42,585 nt of DNA. Source: Gemmatimonadota bacterium (GTDB lineage Bacteria; Gemmatimonadota; Gemmatimonadetes; Gemmatimonadales; Gemmatimonadaceae). A model generated the notes under the pieces. That model made no database searches and was not told the DNA's origin. It was given only the letters and a program-made list of their open reading frames with translations. The stretch lies in NCBI GenBank assembly GCA_003152485.1, contig PMAE01000020.1, positions 26,695-69,279 on the forward strand, in the 5' to 3' direction. Below, piece after piece: positions 1 to 10,004 of the stretch. The position numbers and the translations under genes were made by a program. How positions within the stretch are numbered: position 1 is the stretch's first letter; every line of letters begins with the position of its first letter.

Positions 1-1645
1 GCATCAGGAACCCGGGCGCGAAGATGCCATGCGTCAATCGCGCGCGGTCGCCAGCATCCTCGCCGACGCCCCCCTCGAATCGCGCCACGGCGCCTGGCCC
101 GTCGCTTGGGCCCAGCCACCGACGCACCGTGTACACGGACGCGGTGCGTCGGTCGACGTAGTCGTAGTCGTCCTGCACGATGAGCGACTCGAGTAGCGGG
201 CCACCTGTAAATACGGTACGGAAATCGTTCGTATTGTCGAGCGTCCGCGCGGCGGCTGCACCCAGCACCCAGGGACCATGGATCCATTCGATGCCCATCC
301 CCCCGCGCGCCGTGCGCTCGGCCCACGCCCATCCCGCGTTGGCCCGCACCACGACCCCAGGCGCCGCATCACGCAGTCGAAGCGATGCGCCCAGCCCGGT
401 GAAGAGTCCTTCGACCCGATCGAAGTGGATGAAATCCCCGAGGCGCTGGGTTCCGAGCTCGAGTCGCGGCGGTCCGCTCGAGCGCCACCGATCGGGCGCG
501 ACACTGGAGAAATCGTCAACCCGAACGCTGGTCGTCGCGTCGCCAATTGGCGCGCGCCATCCCGCGAAGCCGGACACGCTATCGGCGGGTGCGAAGGTGA
601 GCGTATGCGGCATGGCGCGCATCGTGTCGGTGGCCAGAGATGAGTCGCGGCCGGCGGAGTCGGCAGACGCCGTCGTTGACTGGCCAGTCGTCGTTGAAGC
701 GGGGGCGGCGCCCGGCGCCGAGTGAGCGAGCCCCGCGATCGAATCGTTGAGCGTGTAGGTGCCGAAGTGGGAGACGATACGGAGGAGCGACCGAGTCTCG
801 CCGGTGACCGGTGAGCCGACCTCCGCTTCGATCCGCTGCGTAGACGGGAGCCAGTATTGACCATCGACCTCGCGATTCGTGAGATCGATGAACGCGACAC
901 CTTCCACGGCGAGCGCTTCGAGGCGTGCGCCAAGCTTCGGGTGGCCGCCCACGGTTTCGAATGCGCCGCGCATCCGCACGATCTCGCCGTGCCGGAGATC
1001 GACAAAGACATCACCCTCGAAGATCACCACGCGATTCGGCGGATGCGCCCCAGGTCCGACGTGGATGCGCGCCACGGGAATCGTGCGTCCGTTGACTCGA
1101 ATCGTGAGCGCCGTATCACCGCCACTATACCGGTACACCGCCTCTCGATCCCGAGCGAATGGATGGACGACCCGCACCGACGAATCCCGCGCGACGGCGC
1201 GCCGGGATCGATGTGTGGTGTCCCGTCCGAGGAAGAGCCCCAACCGGTTGCCGTACAACAGCGGAACTGCCCACGCCTGTTTGAGGAGGCTCAGCACGGA
1301 GATGTTGAAGCCGGACAACCGCGAGCGGTACCCGATCACCCGTTGTGTGAAGGCGCCGGACCGTTGCCACTGGGCCACCGTCTCGACCTGCTCGATCTGC
1401 GTGGCACCTTCGGTCCCGTCTGAACGCCGCAGGAGCGTCGACAGCTCGCTTTCGATCTCGACGCGATATGACTCGAGGCCGCGCGGCGCGACGCCGTTCC
1501 GGATAGCGACTCGCGCGACGAGCGCGCGTAGCGCCGCGGTCGCGTAGACGGAATCCTGCGTCGAATCAGGGACGGGCAGCGAGACCGAGGCACGGACGGC
1601 GGGTAGTCCAGTGGCCGTGGCGAGCGCCGCGAGGAGGGCCAACAC
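1..1645 (-). CDS. Exported protein of unknown function, DUF5686-like, 3' end outside window
   Basis: An open frame runs on the minus strand to the window edge without a stop (548 codons visible). The GTG at 1645 directly follows an in-frame TGA. The N-terminus is a hydrophobic leucine/alanine stretch ending in an AxA-like site (LPAVRA), so the protein is probably exported. It then has a helical segment, two conserved-looking stretches (YGNRLGLFLG and VVIFEGDVFVDLRHGEIV) and, from about residue 370, a part that reads like outer-membrane beta-strands. The pattern resembles the DUF5686/surface-protein group by memory only. The signal peptide lacks a positively charged n-region, but that region is present upstream in the same frame beyond the TGA, starting at a GTG at 1699 with a GAGG ribosome site. 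The gene may therefore carry a nonsense mutation or be reinitiated. Function unknown. Confidence 0.7.
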   Translation of the reverse strand, partial: MLALLAALATATGLPAVRASVSLPVPDSTQDSVYATAALRALVARVAIRNGVAPRGLESYRVEIESELSTLLRRSDGTEGATQIEQVETVAQWQRSGAFTQRVIGYRSRLSGFNISVLSLLKQAWAVPLLYGNRLGLFLGRDTTHRSRRAVARDSSVRVVHPFARDREAVYRYSGGDTALTIRVNGRTIPVARIHVGPGAHPPNRVVIFEGDVFVDLRHGEIVRMRGAFETVGGHPKLGARLEALAVEGVAFIDLTNREVDGQYWLPSTQRIEAEVGSPVTGETRSLLRIVSHFGTYTLNDSIAGLAHSAPGAAPASTTTGQSTTASADSAGRDSSLATDTMRAMPHTLTFAPADSVSGFAGWRAPIGDATTSVRVDDFSSVAPDRWRSSGPPRLELGTQRLGDFIHFDRVEGLFTGLGASLRLRDAAPGVVVRANAGWAWAERTARGGMGIEWIHGPWVLGAAAARTLDNTNDFRTVFTGGPLLESLIVQDDYDYVDRRTASVYTVRRWLGPSDGPGAVARFEGGVGEDAGDRARLTHGIFAPGFLM

Positions 1646-1764
1646 TCAGCGAGACAAGCGTTTGCCGTGGGTCAACGCGGGTTTGAGCGGGACAGGCACT
1701 GCAATCCTCGATCGTTCGGGTCGCGGCTGGTCAGATCTAGCGCAGCGAGGTCATCTTTGAAGAT

Positions 1765-2577
1765 ATGCCCGCTCGCACCCGACGTCCGCTGTTGCCGCCG
1801 GTCATGGTTTCGTATTGGGACTCGAGCCGGGCACCTCGATACAGCGTGCTCTTCGCGTTGCCGCTGTTGCTGTTGTATGAAGCGATGGCGGCGTTTCTGC
1901 CGACTGGACACGGCCCCGAGCTCCGCAACGGGGCCGACGTGCTGCTGTGGGAGTTCTTCCTGACGGTCGCGGGGCGACAGTACGCACCGCTGGTGTTCGG
2001 CCTGACGCTGATCGGATTCGGCGTGTGGTTCGTCGGCCGCGACCTGCGTGGCACGCGCGCGCCGATCCGCGGCGGGTATTTCCTGGGGATGCTCGGCGAG
2101 TCATTGCTGCTCGCCCTGTGTTTTGGGTCGGTGGTCGGGACGCTGACCGCGCATCTGGTCCAGGCCACGATCCATCCCGCGCCAGCGGCAACGGTAGTCG
2201 CGATGATCGCGCCGCCGGGGGCGGGCGGCGGGGCATTGGCGAACGCCCCAACCGCGACCCGCGTTATGTTGTCGCTCGGCGCCGGGCTCTACGAGGAGCT
2301 GTTGTTTCGGGTGATCCTCGTGTCGGGGATCGCGTTCATTGGGCGGCGGTTGTTCGGCTGGAAGCCGTGGGTCGCGGGACTTGTTGCGGTGCTGCTGTCC
2401 GCGCTCACCTTCGCCGCGTTCCACTACATCGGCCCGTACGGCGACCCGCTACGCCTCGACTCGTTCGTGTTCCGATTGATCGGCGGCGTCGTCTTCAGCG
2501 TGCTGTATGTGACCCGCGGCTTCGGCATCACGGCGTGGACGCATGCGATGTACGATCTGCTGGTGTTGGTGGCGTAG
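1765..2577 (+). CDS. CPBP family intramembrane glutamic endopeptidase
   Basis: 270-residue membrane protein with about seven hydrophobic segments. It shows the motifs of the CPBP/Abi (CAAX protease-like) family: EELLFR at residues 177-182, FAAFH ending at His220, and HAMYD at 260-264. In this family these residues form the intramembrane active site that cleaves C-terminal or transmembrane substrates; the substrate here is unknown. The ATG at 1765 has only a distant GAGG. An internal ATG at 1804 (MVSYWDS) would still precede the first membrane helix and is an alternative start. The gene converges with the M13 peptidase gene, with 5 bp between their stops. Confidence 0.88.
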   Translation: MPARTRRPLLPPVMVSYWDSSRAPRYSVLFALPLLLLYEAMAAFLPTGHGPELRNGADVLLWEFFLTVAGRQYAPLVFGLTLIGFGVWFVGRDLRGTRAPIRGGYFLGMLGESLLLALCFGSVVGTLTAHLVQATIHPAPAATVVAMIAPPGAGGGALANAPTATRVMLSLGAGLYEELLFRVILVSGIAFIGRRLFGWKPWVAGLVAVLLSALTFAAFHYIGPYGDPLRLDSFVFRLIGGVVFSVLYVTRGFGITAWTHAMYDLLVLVA

Positions 2578-2582
2578 CCGCT

Positions 2583-4694
2583 CTACCAGATCGCGACGCG
2601 CTTGTCGGCCGGGCGCACCATGAAGTCCGTGGGTTGGCAGTGGAACGCGGCGGCGAATTCGGGCATGTTCGAGAGCGGCCCATCGACGCGCCATTTGCCC
2701 GGGGAATGCGGGTCGGTGAGCACGAGCTGTCTCGCGAACTCCGGACGGGAGCTCGTCGCCCAGATGCGGGCCCAGGACAGGAAGAACTGCTGTTCCGGGG
2801 TGAATCCGGCCGCCGATTCCCGGGTCTTGTGTTCGAGAGATCGTTCCAGAGCGGCGTACGCGATTTTGAGCCCGCCCAAGTCCGCGATGTTCTCGCCCTG
2901 GGTGAGCTTGCCATTCACGTGCAGCGAATCGCCGACCGTGTACCCATTGAACTGGTCAACGATCCCCTGAGCGCGCTCCTGGAAGCCTTTCGCATCGTCG
3001 GCCGTCCACCAATCGCGCAGATTCCCTTGCGCGTCGAATTTCCGTCCCTGGTCGTCGAAGCCGTGCGTCATTTCATGCCCGATCGCGGCGCCGATACCAC
3101 CGTAGTTGACGGCATCGGGCGCAGCGGGATCGAAGAACGGGGGCTGCAGAATGCCGGCCGGGAACACGACTTCGTTGAACCCCGGGCTGTAGTACGCGTT
3201 GACCGTGGGCGGCGACATCGTCCATTCGCTGCGGTCGAGCGGACGACCGATCTTGGCGATACGGCGATCGTAATCGAACTCGGCGGCCGCGATGACGTTC
3301 TCGATGAAGGGGCGCCGCGTGATCTCGAGCTTGGAGTAATCGCGCCATTTGTCGGGATAGCCGATCTTGTTCATGAAGGCATCGAGCTTCGTGATCGCCT
3401 GCGCGCGCGTGGCGGGGCTCATCCAGACCAACGTACCGAGGTCGTCATGTAGCACGGCCTCCATGTTGCGGACCATCGCCAGCGCGCGGGCTTTGGCGTC
3501 GGGGGAGAACGTACGCGTCACGTAGGCTTCGCCAAGGGCCTCACCCATCGCCGCATCCGACACGCGGACGCATCGCTGCCAACGAGGCAGCATCTCCTTG
3601 GTGCCGGTCAGGATCCCCTCCATCCGGAAGTTCTCAGCGACGAATCGCGAGTCGAGCCACGGCTCGCCGGTGGAGAGCAGATGCCAGCGAAGATAGGTCC
3701 GCCAATCGGACAGCGGCACTGACGCGAGCAGCGTGTCGAGCGACCGGAAGAAATCCGGGTCGGCGACATTGAGCGACGTGACATGCGGCACGCTGGCGTC
3801 GCCCAGCCACTCGGTCCACTCGACATGCGGAGCGAGTTTCTCGACGTCAGCGAGAGTCATGCGATGGTACACGGCGTAGGGATCACGTCGCTCGGTCCGC
3901 GCGCGCGCGATGCGCGCGAGCGACGTCTCGAGCACCATGACGCGGTCGGCTTCGCCGCTCGCCTTGGCGCTGTCGTCGCCCGCCAGGACGAACGCTCTAC
4001 CCATATGCGCGACGTACGCGGCTCGAATCGCCGCAGACGTCGAGTCTGTCTTGATGTAGTAGTCGCGGTCGGGCAGGCCGAGCCCACCCTGGGACACGGA
4101 GAGGATCACCTCACGGCTGTTCTTGGCATCCTGCTGCGAGCCCAACGCGAACATGACACCGGTGCGCATGGTCTGCAGTCTGGCCGCTTCGCGCCGGAAT
4201 GCCGCGGGGGTCGCGATGGCCGCGATCCGTGCCAATTCGGGCTGCAGCGGCGACAACCCCTGCGATTCCGCGGCCGCCGAATCCATGCACGATGCGTAGA
4301 AGCGTCCCACCTTCTCCGTCGCGCTCCGCGCGGAGCGATCGCCGGGGGATCCCGGGTGTCGATTTCCCGTCCCGGACGACGCATCCGCGGATGGCGATCC
4401 AGCCCCGCCCGCCTCGTGCGCCGCCTCCTCGAGTACCTGACGGACGGTCGCGCGATTGTGCTCCTGGAGCACGTCGAAGTTGCCCCACCGTGGATACGCC
4501 GCGGGGATCGGATTCCGAACGAGCCACCCGCCGATGGCGAACTGATAGAAGTCCTTGCACGCCGCGCAGGTCGTGTCGAGATCGGCGCGATCGATGCCGT
4601 GGACAATGGGCGCGGAATCGGACGGCTGCTGTGCCGCCACGGCCGCGTACGGACCCGCGAGGAGGACCGCAACTACCAGGGAATGCACAGACAT
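2583..4694 (-). CDS. M13 family zinc metallopeptidase (neprilysin/PepO-like)
   Basis: 703-residue secreted endopeptidase. The zinc site HEMTH is at residues 540-544 and the third ligand lies in ENIADLGG from Glu601. The substrate-binding NAYY at 499-502 and the usual FPAGILQPPFFD stretch are also present, as is the full M13_N plus M13 layout. I chose the ATG at 4694 because it opens a clean signal peptide ending near AVAA at residues 18-21. The frame stays open upstream to 4862, but that extension is basic, unlike the family, and overlaps a gene remnant. Ribosome site: only GAGG about 12 nt upstream. Likely cleaves peptides in the periplasm or outside the cell. Confidence 0.93.
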   Translation of the reverse strand: MSVHSLVVAVLLAGPYAAVAAQQPSDSAPIVHGIDRADLDTTCAACKDFYQFAIGGWLVRNPIPAAYPRWGNFDVLQEHNRATVRQVLEEAAHEAGGAGSPSADASSGTGNRHPGSPGDRSARSATEKVGRFYASCMDSAAAESQGLSPLQPELARIAAIATPAAFRREAARLQTMRTGVMFALGSQQDAKNSREVILSVSQGGLGLPDRDYYIKTDSTSAAIRAAYVAHMGRAFVLAGDDSAKASGEADRVMVLETSLARIARARTERRDPYAVYHRMTLADVEKLAPHVEWTEWLGDASVPHVTSLNVADPDFFRSLDTLLASVPLSDWRTYLRWHLLSTGEPWLDSRFVAENFRMEGILTGTKEMLPRWQRCVRVSDAAMGEALGEAYVTRTFSPDAKARALAMVRNMEAVLHDDLGTLVWMSPATRAQAITKLDAFMNKIGYPDKWRDYSKLEITRRPFIENVIAAAEFDYDRRIAKIGRPLDRSEWTMSPPTVNAYYSPGFNEVVFPAGILQPPFFDPAAPDAVNYGGIGAAIGHEMTHGFDDQGRKFDAQGNLRDWWTADDAKGFQERAQGIVDQFNGYTVGDSLHVNGKLTQGENIADLGGLKIAYAALERSLEHKTRESAAGFTPEQQFFLSWARIWATSSRPEFARQLVLTDPHSPGKWRVDGPLSNMPEFAAAFHCQPTDFMVRPADKRVAIW

Positions 4695-4842
4695 GGGGAC
4701 GAGACGCCTCGACTGAATGAAGAGGGGTGGGCCAAATCGCGGGAAAATGTCAAAATACGGCACAAAATGTACCCAGCGTATCGGTACGTCCGTCATCGAC
4801 CGACCGTTGATCGCCGGTCGCGGATCGCCCACCGTTCGCCAC

Positions 4843-4929
4843 TTACGGGTGCAGTTTCTCACCCCTCGAGAGCATCGCGACGAACTTCTCGATCCGCGCG
4901 ACTCGCGTCTCGGGCTTCTTCGCGGTCTG
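4843..4929 (-). pseudogene. Remnant of a YdeI/OmpD-associated family gene (C-terminal tail only)
   Basis: In the minus-strand frame ending in TAA at 4845-4843, the last 28 codons encode a basic tail with KKPETRVARIEKF followed by VAMLSRGEKLHP. This matches the conserved C-terminus of YdeI/OmpD-associated (YdhG/DUF1801-like) proteins as I remember it. Upstream, the same frame meets TGA codons within about 50 nt and no start fits, so only the 3' end survives. It lies between the M13 gene and a small exported protein and shows that a gene was lost here. A chance match is possible but unlikely given the length and the stop position. Confidence 0.5.
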
Positions 4930-4997
4930 CACTGCGTGCGGATTTGGCCGTGTTGCCCCGCTTGCCCGTCACCTTCATCGAACCCGCACCTGCGGCG

Positions 4998-5471
4998 TTA
5001 AGGGGCCGAGTCGGGTGGCGCACCGATCCGGCGGGCGCTGAAGTGCAGGAGCTTGGGGTTGGTCGGGTCGCGCCGCAGGGCGGTCATGAGCAACGACTGG
5101 GCATGGGCACCGTCGCCATCCTCGACCATCATGCGTGCGAGGTCCACCGACGCGTCGCTACAGGCACTGTTGTCGTCGAGGGCCTTTTCCCACGCGATCT
5201 TGGCGCTGTCCCGCATACCCGCCCGCGCTGCGGCTTCGCCACGGGCCACGTAAAGCAGCGCGCGCGCCGCGCGCGCCGCGCTGTCACCTGAGCCGACATG
5301 GGCGGTCGGCTCGGGTGGAAGAGTGACCGGGTGCGCGGTCGCATCCACGGGGCGAGCCGCTCGGTGCCCGCTATCCGCCCCGGTCGCCGGCGATGCGGTC
5401 GTCTGCTGCGCGTGCGCGGAACCGGCCAGACAGAGACCAAGAACCACCGAGCAGGGAATCGAGAGTCGCAT
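4998..5471 (-). CDS. Small exported helical (TPR-like) protein
   Basis: 157 residues from the ATG at 5471, which opens a signal peptide (MRLSIPCSVVLGLCLAGSA, cleavage near AHA-QQ). A GTG start at 5519 is possible but would place basic residues before that signal. After a Ser/Ala/Pro-rich linker, the C-terminal 90 residues form alternating helices with the alanine spacing of tetratricopeptide repeats (AIWEKALDD-like unit, then ALRRDP). It may hold one or two TPR units. No ribosome site is evident. It lies 51 bp downstream of the ABC-F gene on the same strand and may be read with it. Function unknown. Confidence 0.62.
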   Translation of the reverse strand: MRLSIPCSVVLGLCLAGSAHAQQTTASPATGADSGHRAARPVDATAHPVTLPPEPTAHVGSGDSAARAARALLYVARGEAAARAGMRDSAKIAWEKALDDNSACSDASVDLARMMVEDGDGAHAQSLLMTALRRDPTNPKLLHFSARRIGAPPDSAP

Positions 5472-5522
5472 GACGCGCAAGGTACGCGGGACGGACGGCG
5501 GTCGGAAGACGGAGGCCACGGC

Positions 5523-7462
<1,940 letters not shown>

Positions 7463-7466
<4 letters not shown>

Positions 7467-7819
7467 GAATTATTCGCCGCCACCCATGCTTTCCACTCGA
7501 CTTCGTCGAGGCCGATCGTGAGCCGGTGCTGCCACCGAGCGAGGGGAATGCGGAGGAGTCGCGGATCCTCGGCGAGCCGTTCGAGCCAGTGGTCGTCCGA
7601 ATACAGCGCGGTCTGGAGCCCGCTCTCGGCGAATCGCTTTCCGGCACGATCGATCAGCGGCTGGGCTCCGAATTTCTGCGCGAACCGCTTCAGCTCACCG
7701 AGGGCGGCCGCCCGCTCCTGGAGATCAACGAAATGTACGCGGACCCGGCGCTCCGCGAAGAAGCGGAGCGCCTTGCGAGTATCGGAATCCTTTTTTGTGC
7801 CGAAGATTTGGACTTCCAA
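7463..7819 (-). CDS. ArsC/Spx-fold protein lacking all cysteines
   Basis: 118 residues with the size and layout of the ArsC/Spx/YffB family: an N-terminal beta-alpha unit (VQIFGTKKDSDTRKALRFF), the strand VRVHFVDLQER, and the C-terminal part with RLLRIPLARW typical of the family's cis-Pro region. The catalytic cysteine, normally just after this first strand, is replaced (KKDSD), and the protein has no cysteine at all. It therefore cannot work as an arsenate reductase or a CxxC redox sensor; a binding or adaptor role is more likely. Its stop overlaps the start of the ABC-F gene, so the two are made together. The family call is good, the role unknown. Confidence 0.8.
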
Positions 7820-7915
7820 GCTGGAGACGCGTGGGTGGTGGTTGGCGGTGAGCGACTGGCGATCGGCGAGACGCGGCGATCGAAAGATGCATGGAGAGGC
7901 ACGCGTGCGGTCACG

Positions 7916-8698
7916 CTACGCCGTGGGGGCAGCGGCAGTTCGTGCGCCGAGCTCGGTCGCCATCACCTCGAGGTCGAATCCTTCCTTACGGATGCGGAGA
8001 TCGTAGTAGAGCAGTGTGAGGACCACGGTGGCGAACGGGTAGATGAACAGATGCACGATGTTGGTGGCGAGGTTGGTAAACGACGTGCCTAGACCGACCA
8101 GGCGTGCGAGCAACGCGATACCGACAGCGATGATGGCTTGGATGACGCCGACGATGATGCCGGTGAGAATGAGCACGCCCAGAATGCGACCGACCGACCC
8201 CGAGGCGAGATGGTACGACCGGCCCATCGCCGCGAAGGTTGACTTACCCTCGATCATAACCACGACGGTCGAGGCGAAGAATGCGCCCAGGAGATAGAAA
8301 CCAGGGATGATGAAAAAGATAAATCCGAGACTGACGGCCAGCGTTTGGAAAATGGCAACGAAGAACACCGACCAAAACCGCGCGAACACGCGTTGCACCG
8401 CGCTGCCGATGGAGATGTCACGACCGAGGTAGCTGTCTGATACGACGATGACGATCGCGGCGGTCGATACCAGGGCGAAGACAACCGCCACGAGCACGCC
8501 GCCGAGCACCGTCCAGATCTGGCCGCCCACCGGCATCGTACCAGTACGGACATCTGGTACGAGCAGGCTCAGGAGAATCGCGGGCATCAAGAAAATGGCC
8601 GTGATCGTGACCAGCTCGACGTAGTGCTGGCGCAGAAGCTGAACCGCGGCGTCGATCAGCTCTGTCGTGGACCGCGGGCGTAGCGCGACTGGGGGCAC
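7916..8698 (-). CDS. Multispanning membrane protein with GPDPase-type membrane domain
   Basis: 260 residues with about six hydrophobic segments. It starts with a short soluble motif (LRPRSTTELIDAAVQLL) and ends with YYDLRIRKEGFDLEVMA. That ending is characteristic of the glycerophosphoryl-diester-phosphodiesterase membrane-domain/DUF7847 group as I recall it, a group with no proven function. I set the start at the GTG at 8698, which has GGAG 5 nt upstream. The frame remains open far beyond but runs antisense to the neighbouring hydrolase gene and lacks protein character there. It is the first gene of a minus-strand series that continues with the Spx-like and ABC-F genes after a 96-nt gap. Confidence 0.8.
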   Translation of the reverse strand: MPPVALRPRSTTELIDAAVQLLRQHYVELVTITAIFLMPAILLSLLVPDVRTGTMPVGGQIWTVLGGVLVAVVFALVSTAAIVIVVSDSYLGRDISIGSAVQRVFARFWSVFFVAIFQTLAVSLGFIFFIIPGFYLLGAFFASTVVVMIEGKSTFAAMGRSYHLASGSVGRILGVLILTGIIVGVIQAIIAVGIALLARLVGLGTSFTNLATNIVHLFIYPFATVVLTLLYYDLRIRKEGFDLEVMATELGARTAAAPTA

Positions 8699-8876
8699 GG
8701 TAGCTCCGGACGGAGTGGTGGACGGCGAACACGTGGCGCACTGTTGATAGGCCCGCGCTGGCACGGGCAGCGTCGTCAGCGGCGGTGGCACTCCAGGCGC
8801 CCCAAATGTAGCATTGCCGAGCTCGGCTTGCGGCCGCCTATAGGGGCGGTCCACATCGTAACGCTTAGGAGCACCA
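8699..8876. promoter_or_regulatory. Divergent intergenic region between membrane protein and hydrolase
   Basis: 178 nt separate two divergent starts, so both promoters should lie here. Towards the hydrolase a TATAGG at 8840-8845 is preceded 19 nt earlier by TTGCCG, a weak candidate. The AGGAG ribosome site of the hydrolase is at 8867-8871. I see no clear operator. Confidence 0.4.
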
Positions 8877-9899
8877 GTGGTTGCCTCGCCATTGCACCCC
8901 GCCGGATCCAGTCGCCGATACCGGCCGGCGTGGTGGCTCCCGGGCCGGCACCTGCGAACCCTCTGGGGTCGGCTCGGTCGCCGGATGCCGGCCGTGGAGA
9001 CGCGGCGCGAGCGCTGGGACACGGCGGATGGCGATGTACTGGAGCTCGACCGGCTCGATGGCGCGTCCGCGGATGCGCCACGGCTGGTGATTCTGCACGG
9101 GTTGGAGGGAACTCCGCGATCGCGGTATGCGCGTGGCACCTTGGCCGAGGCGTCTCGTCGCGGCTGGGGGGCCGACCTGATGTACTTCCGTTCGTGCGGC
9201 GGCACGCTGAATCGCGCCCGTCGGCTCTATCACTCCGGAGAGACCACCGATCTCGGGTTCGTGGTGGATCGGTTGCGGCGCGAGCACCCACGGTCCCCGC
9301 TCGTGTTCGCGGGGTACTCGCTCGGTGGCAACGTCCTCCTCAAGTGGCTCGGCGAGCAGGGAGCCGATCTCCCCTCCCAGGTGCGGGGGGCGGCCGCGGT
9401 GTCGGTGCCGTTCGACCTCGCGCGTGGTGCGCGCTACATCGGACAGGGATTCGCGCGCGTCTACGAGGCCAGTTTTCTCCGCTCACTCAAACGGAAAACG
9501 TTCGCGAAGCTCGCGCAGTATCCGGACATCACCGATCCGGCGCGACTCGCTCGCGCCCGTTCGATCTACGAATTCGACGACATGGTGACCGCGCCGATTC
9601 ATGGGTTTCGCGACGCCGACGACTATTACACGCGATCGAGCGCCCTGCAGTACCTGGCGGCGATCCGGCGCCCGACGCTGCTGCTCAGCGCCATCGACGA
9701 TCCCTTTCTCCCGGCCTCGGTACTCGAGCAGGTGCGCACGATCGCGGCCAGCACCCCCGCGCTGGCACTCGAATTCGTCGCGCGCGGCGGTCATGTCGGA
9801 TTTGTGATGGGGCCGCCGTGGCGTCCCTTCTACTACGCGGAATGGCGGGTGGCGGACTTCCTCGCGGGCGTACTCGACACCGCGCTTGGGCGGCCATAA
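8877..9899 (+). CDS. YheT-like alpha/beta hydrolase
   Basis: 340 residues starting at a GTG with AGGAG 5 nt upstream. It matches the YheT/AB-hydrolase-4 (UPF0017) family: HGLEGTPRSRY near residue 74, NFRSCGG-like YFRSCGG at 103-109, HSGET at 119-123, and the nucleophile elbow GYSLGGN with Ser148. The acid is expected in IDDPFLP (Asp274/275) and the base His306 in RGGHVGF. Family members hydrolyse carboxyl esters; the natural substrate is unknown. No signal peptide is visible, so it is probably cytoplasmic or membrane-peripheral. Confidence 0.92.
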   Translation: MVASPLHPAGSSRRYRPAWWLPGRHLRTLWGRLGRRMPAVETRRERWDTADGDVLELDRLDGASADAPRLVILHGLEGTPRSRYARGTLAEASRRGWGADLMYFRSCGGTLNRARRLYHSGETTDLGFVVDRLRREHPRSPLVFAGYSLGGNVLLKWLGEQGADLPSQVRGAAAVSVPFDLARGARYIGQGFARVYEASFLRSLKRKTFAKLAQYPDITDPARLARARSIYEFDDMVTAPIHGFRDADDYYTRSSALQYLAAIRRPTLLLSAIDDPFLPASVLEQVRTIAASTPALALEFVARGGHVGFVMGPPWRPFYYAEWRVADFLAGVLDTALGRP

Positions 9900-10004
9900 G
9901 ATCGGGGCGGAAGCGAGGTGGCCGCGGCTTCCGTCGGCTCCACGCGACCGGCCACCATCCTCCGGCTTCATTACTCGTATGACGTTCAACAAAATCGAGG
10001 TCGC

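Noticed and set aside
1646-1648. TGA read as an amino acid in the first gene
   Set aside because: Numerous genes here use TGA as their stop, including ATGA overlaps, and there is no selenocysteine context.
1947-3452. Long plus-strand open frame across the protease and M13 genes
   Set aside because: It runs antisense or out of frame to two clear genes, has an Arg/Ala-rich composition typical of shadow frames in GC-rich DNA, and no recognisable domain.
4695-4862. Longer N-terminus for the M13 peptidase
   Set aside because: The extension is basic and unlike the family, overlaps the YdeI-type relic, and would bury the signal peptide.
8699-9205. Upstream extension of the multispanning membrane protein
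   Set aside because: The extension is antisense to the YheT-like gene and lacks protein character, while the GTG at 8698 has a good ribosome site.
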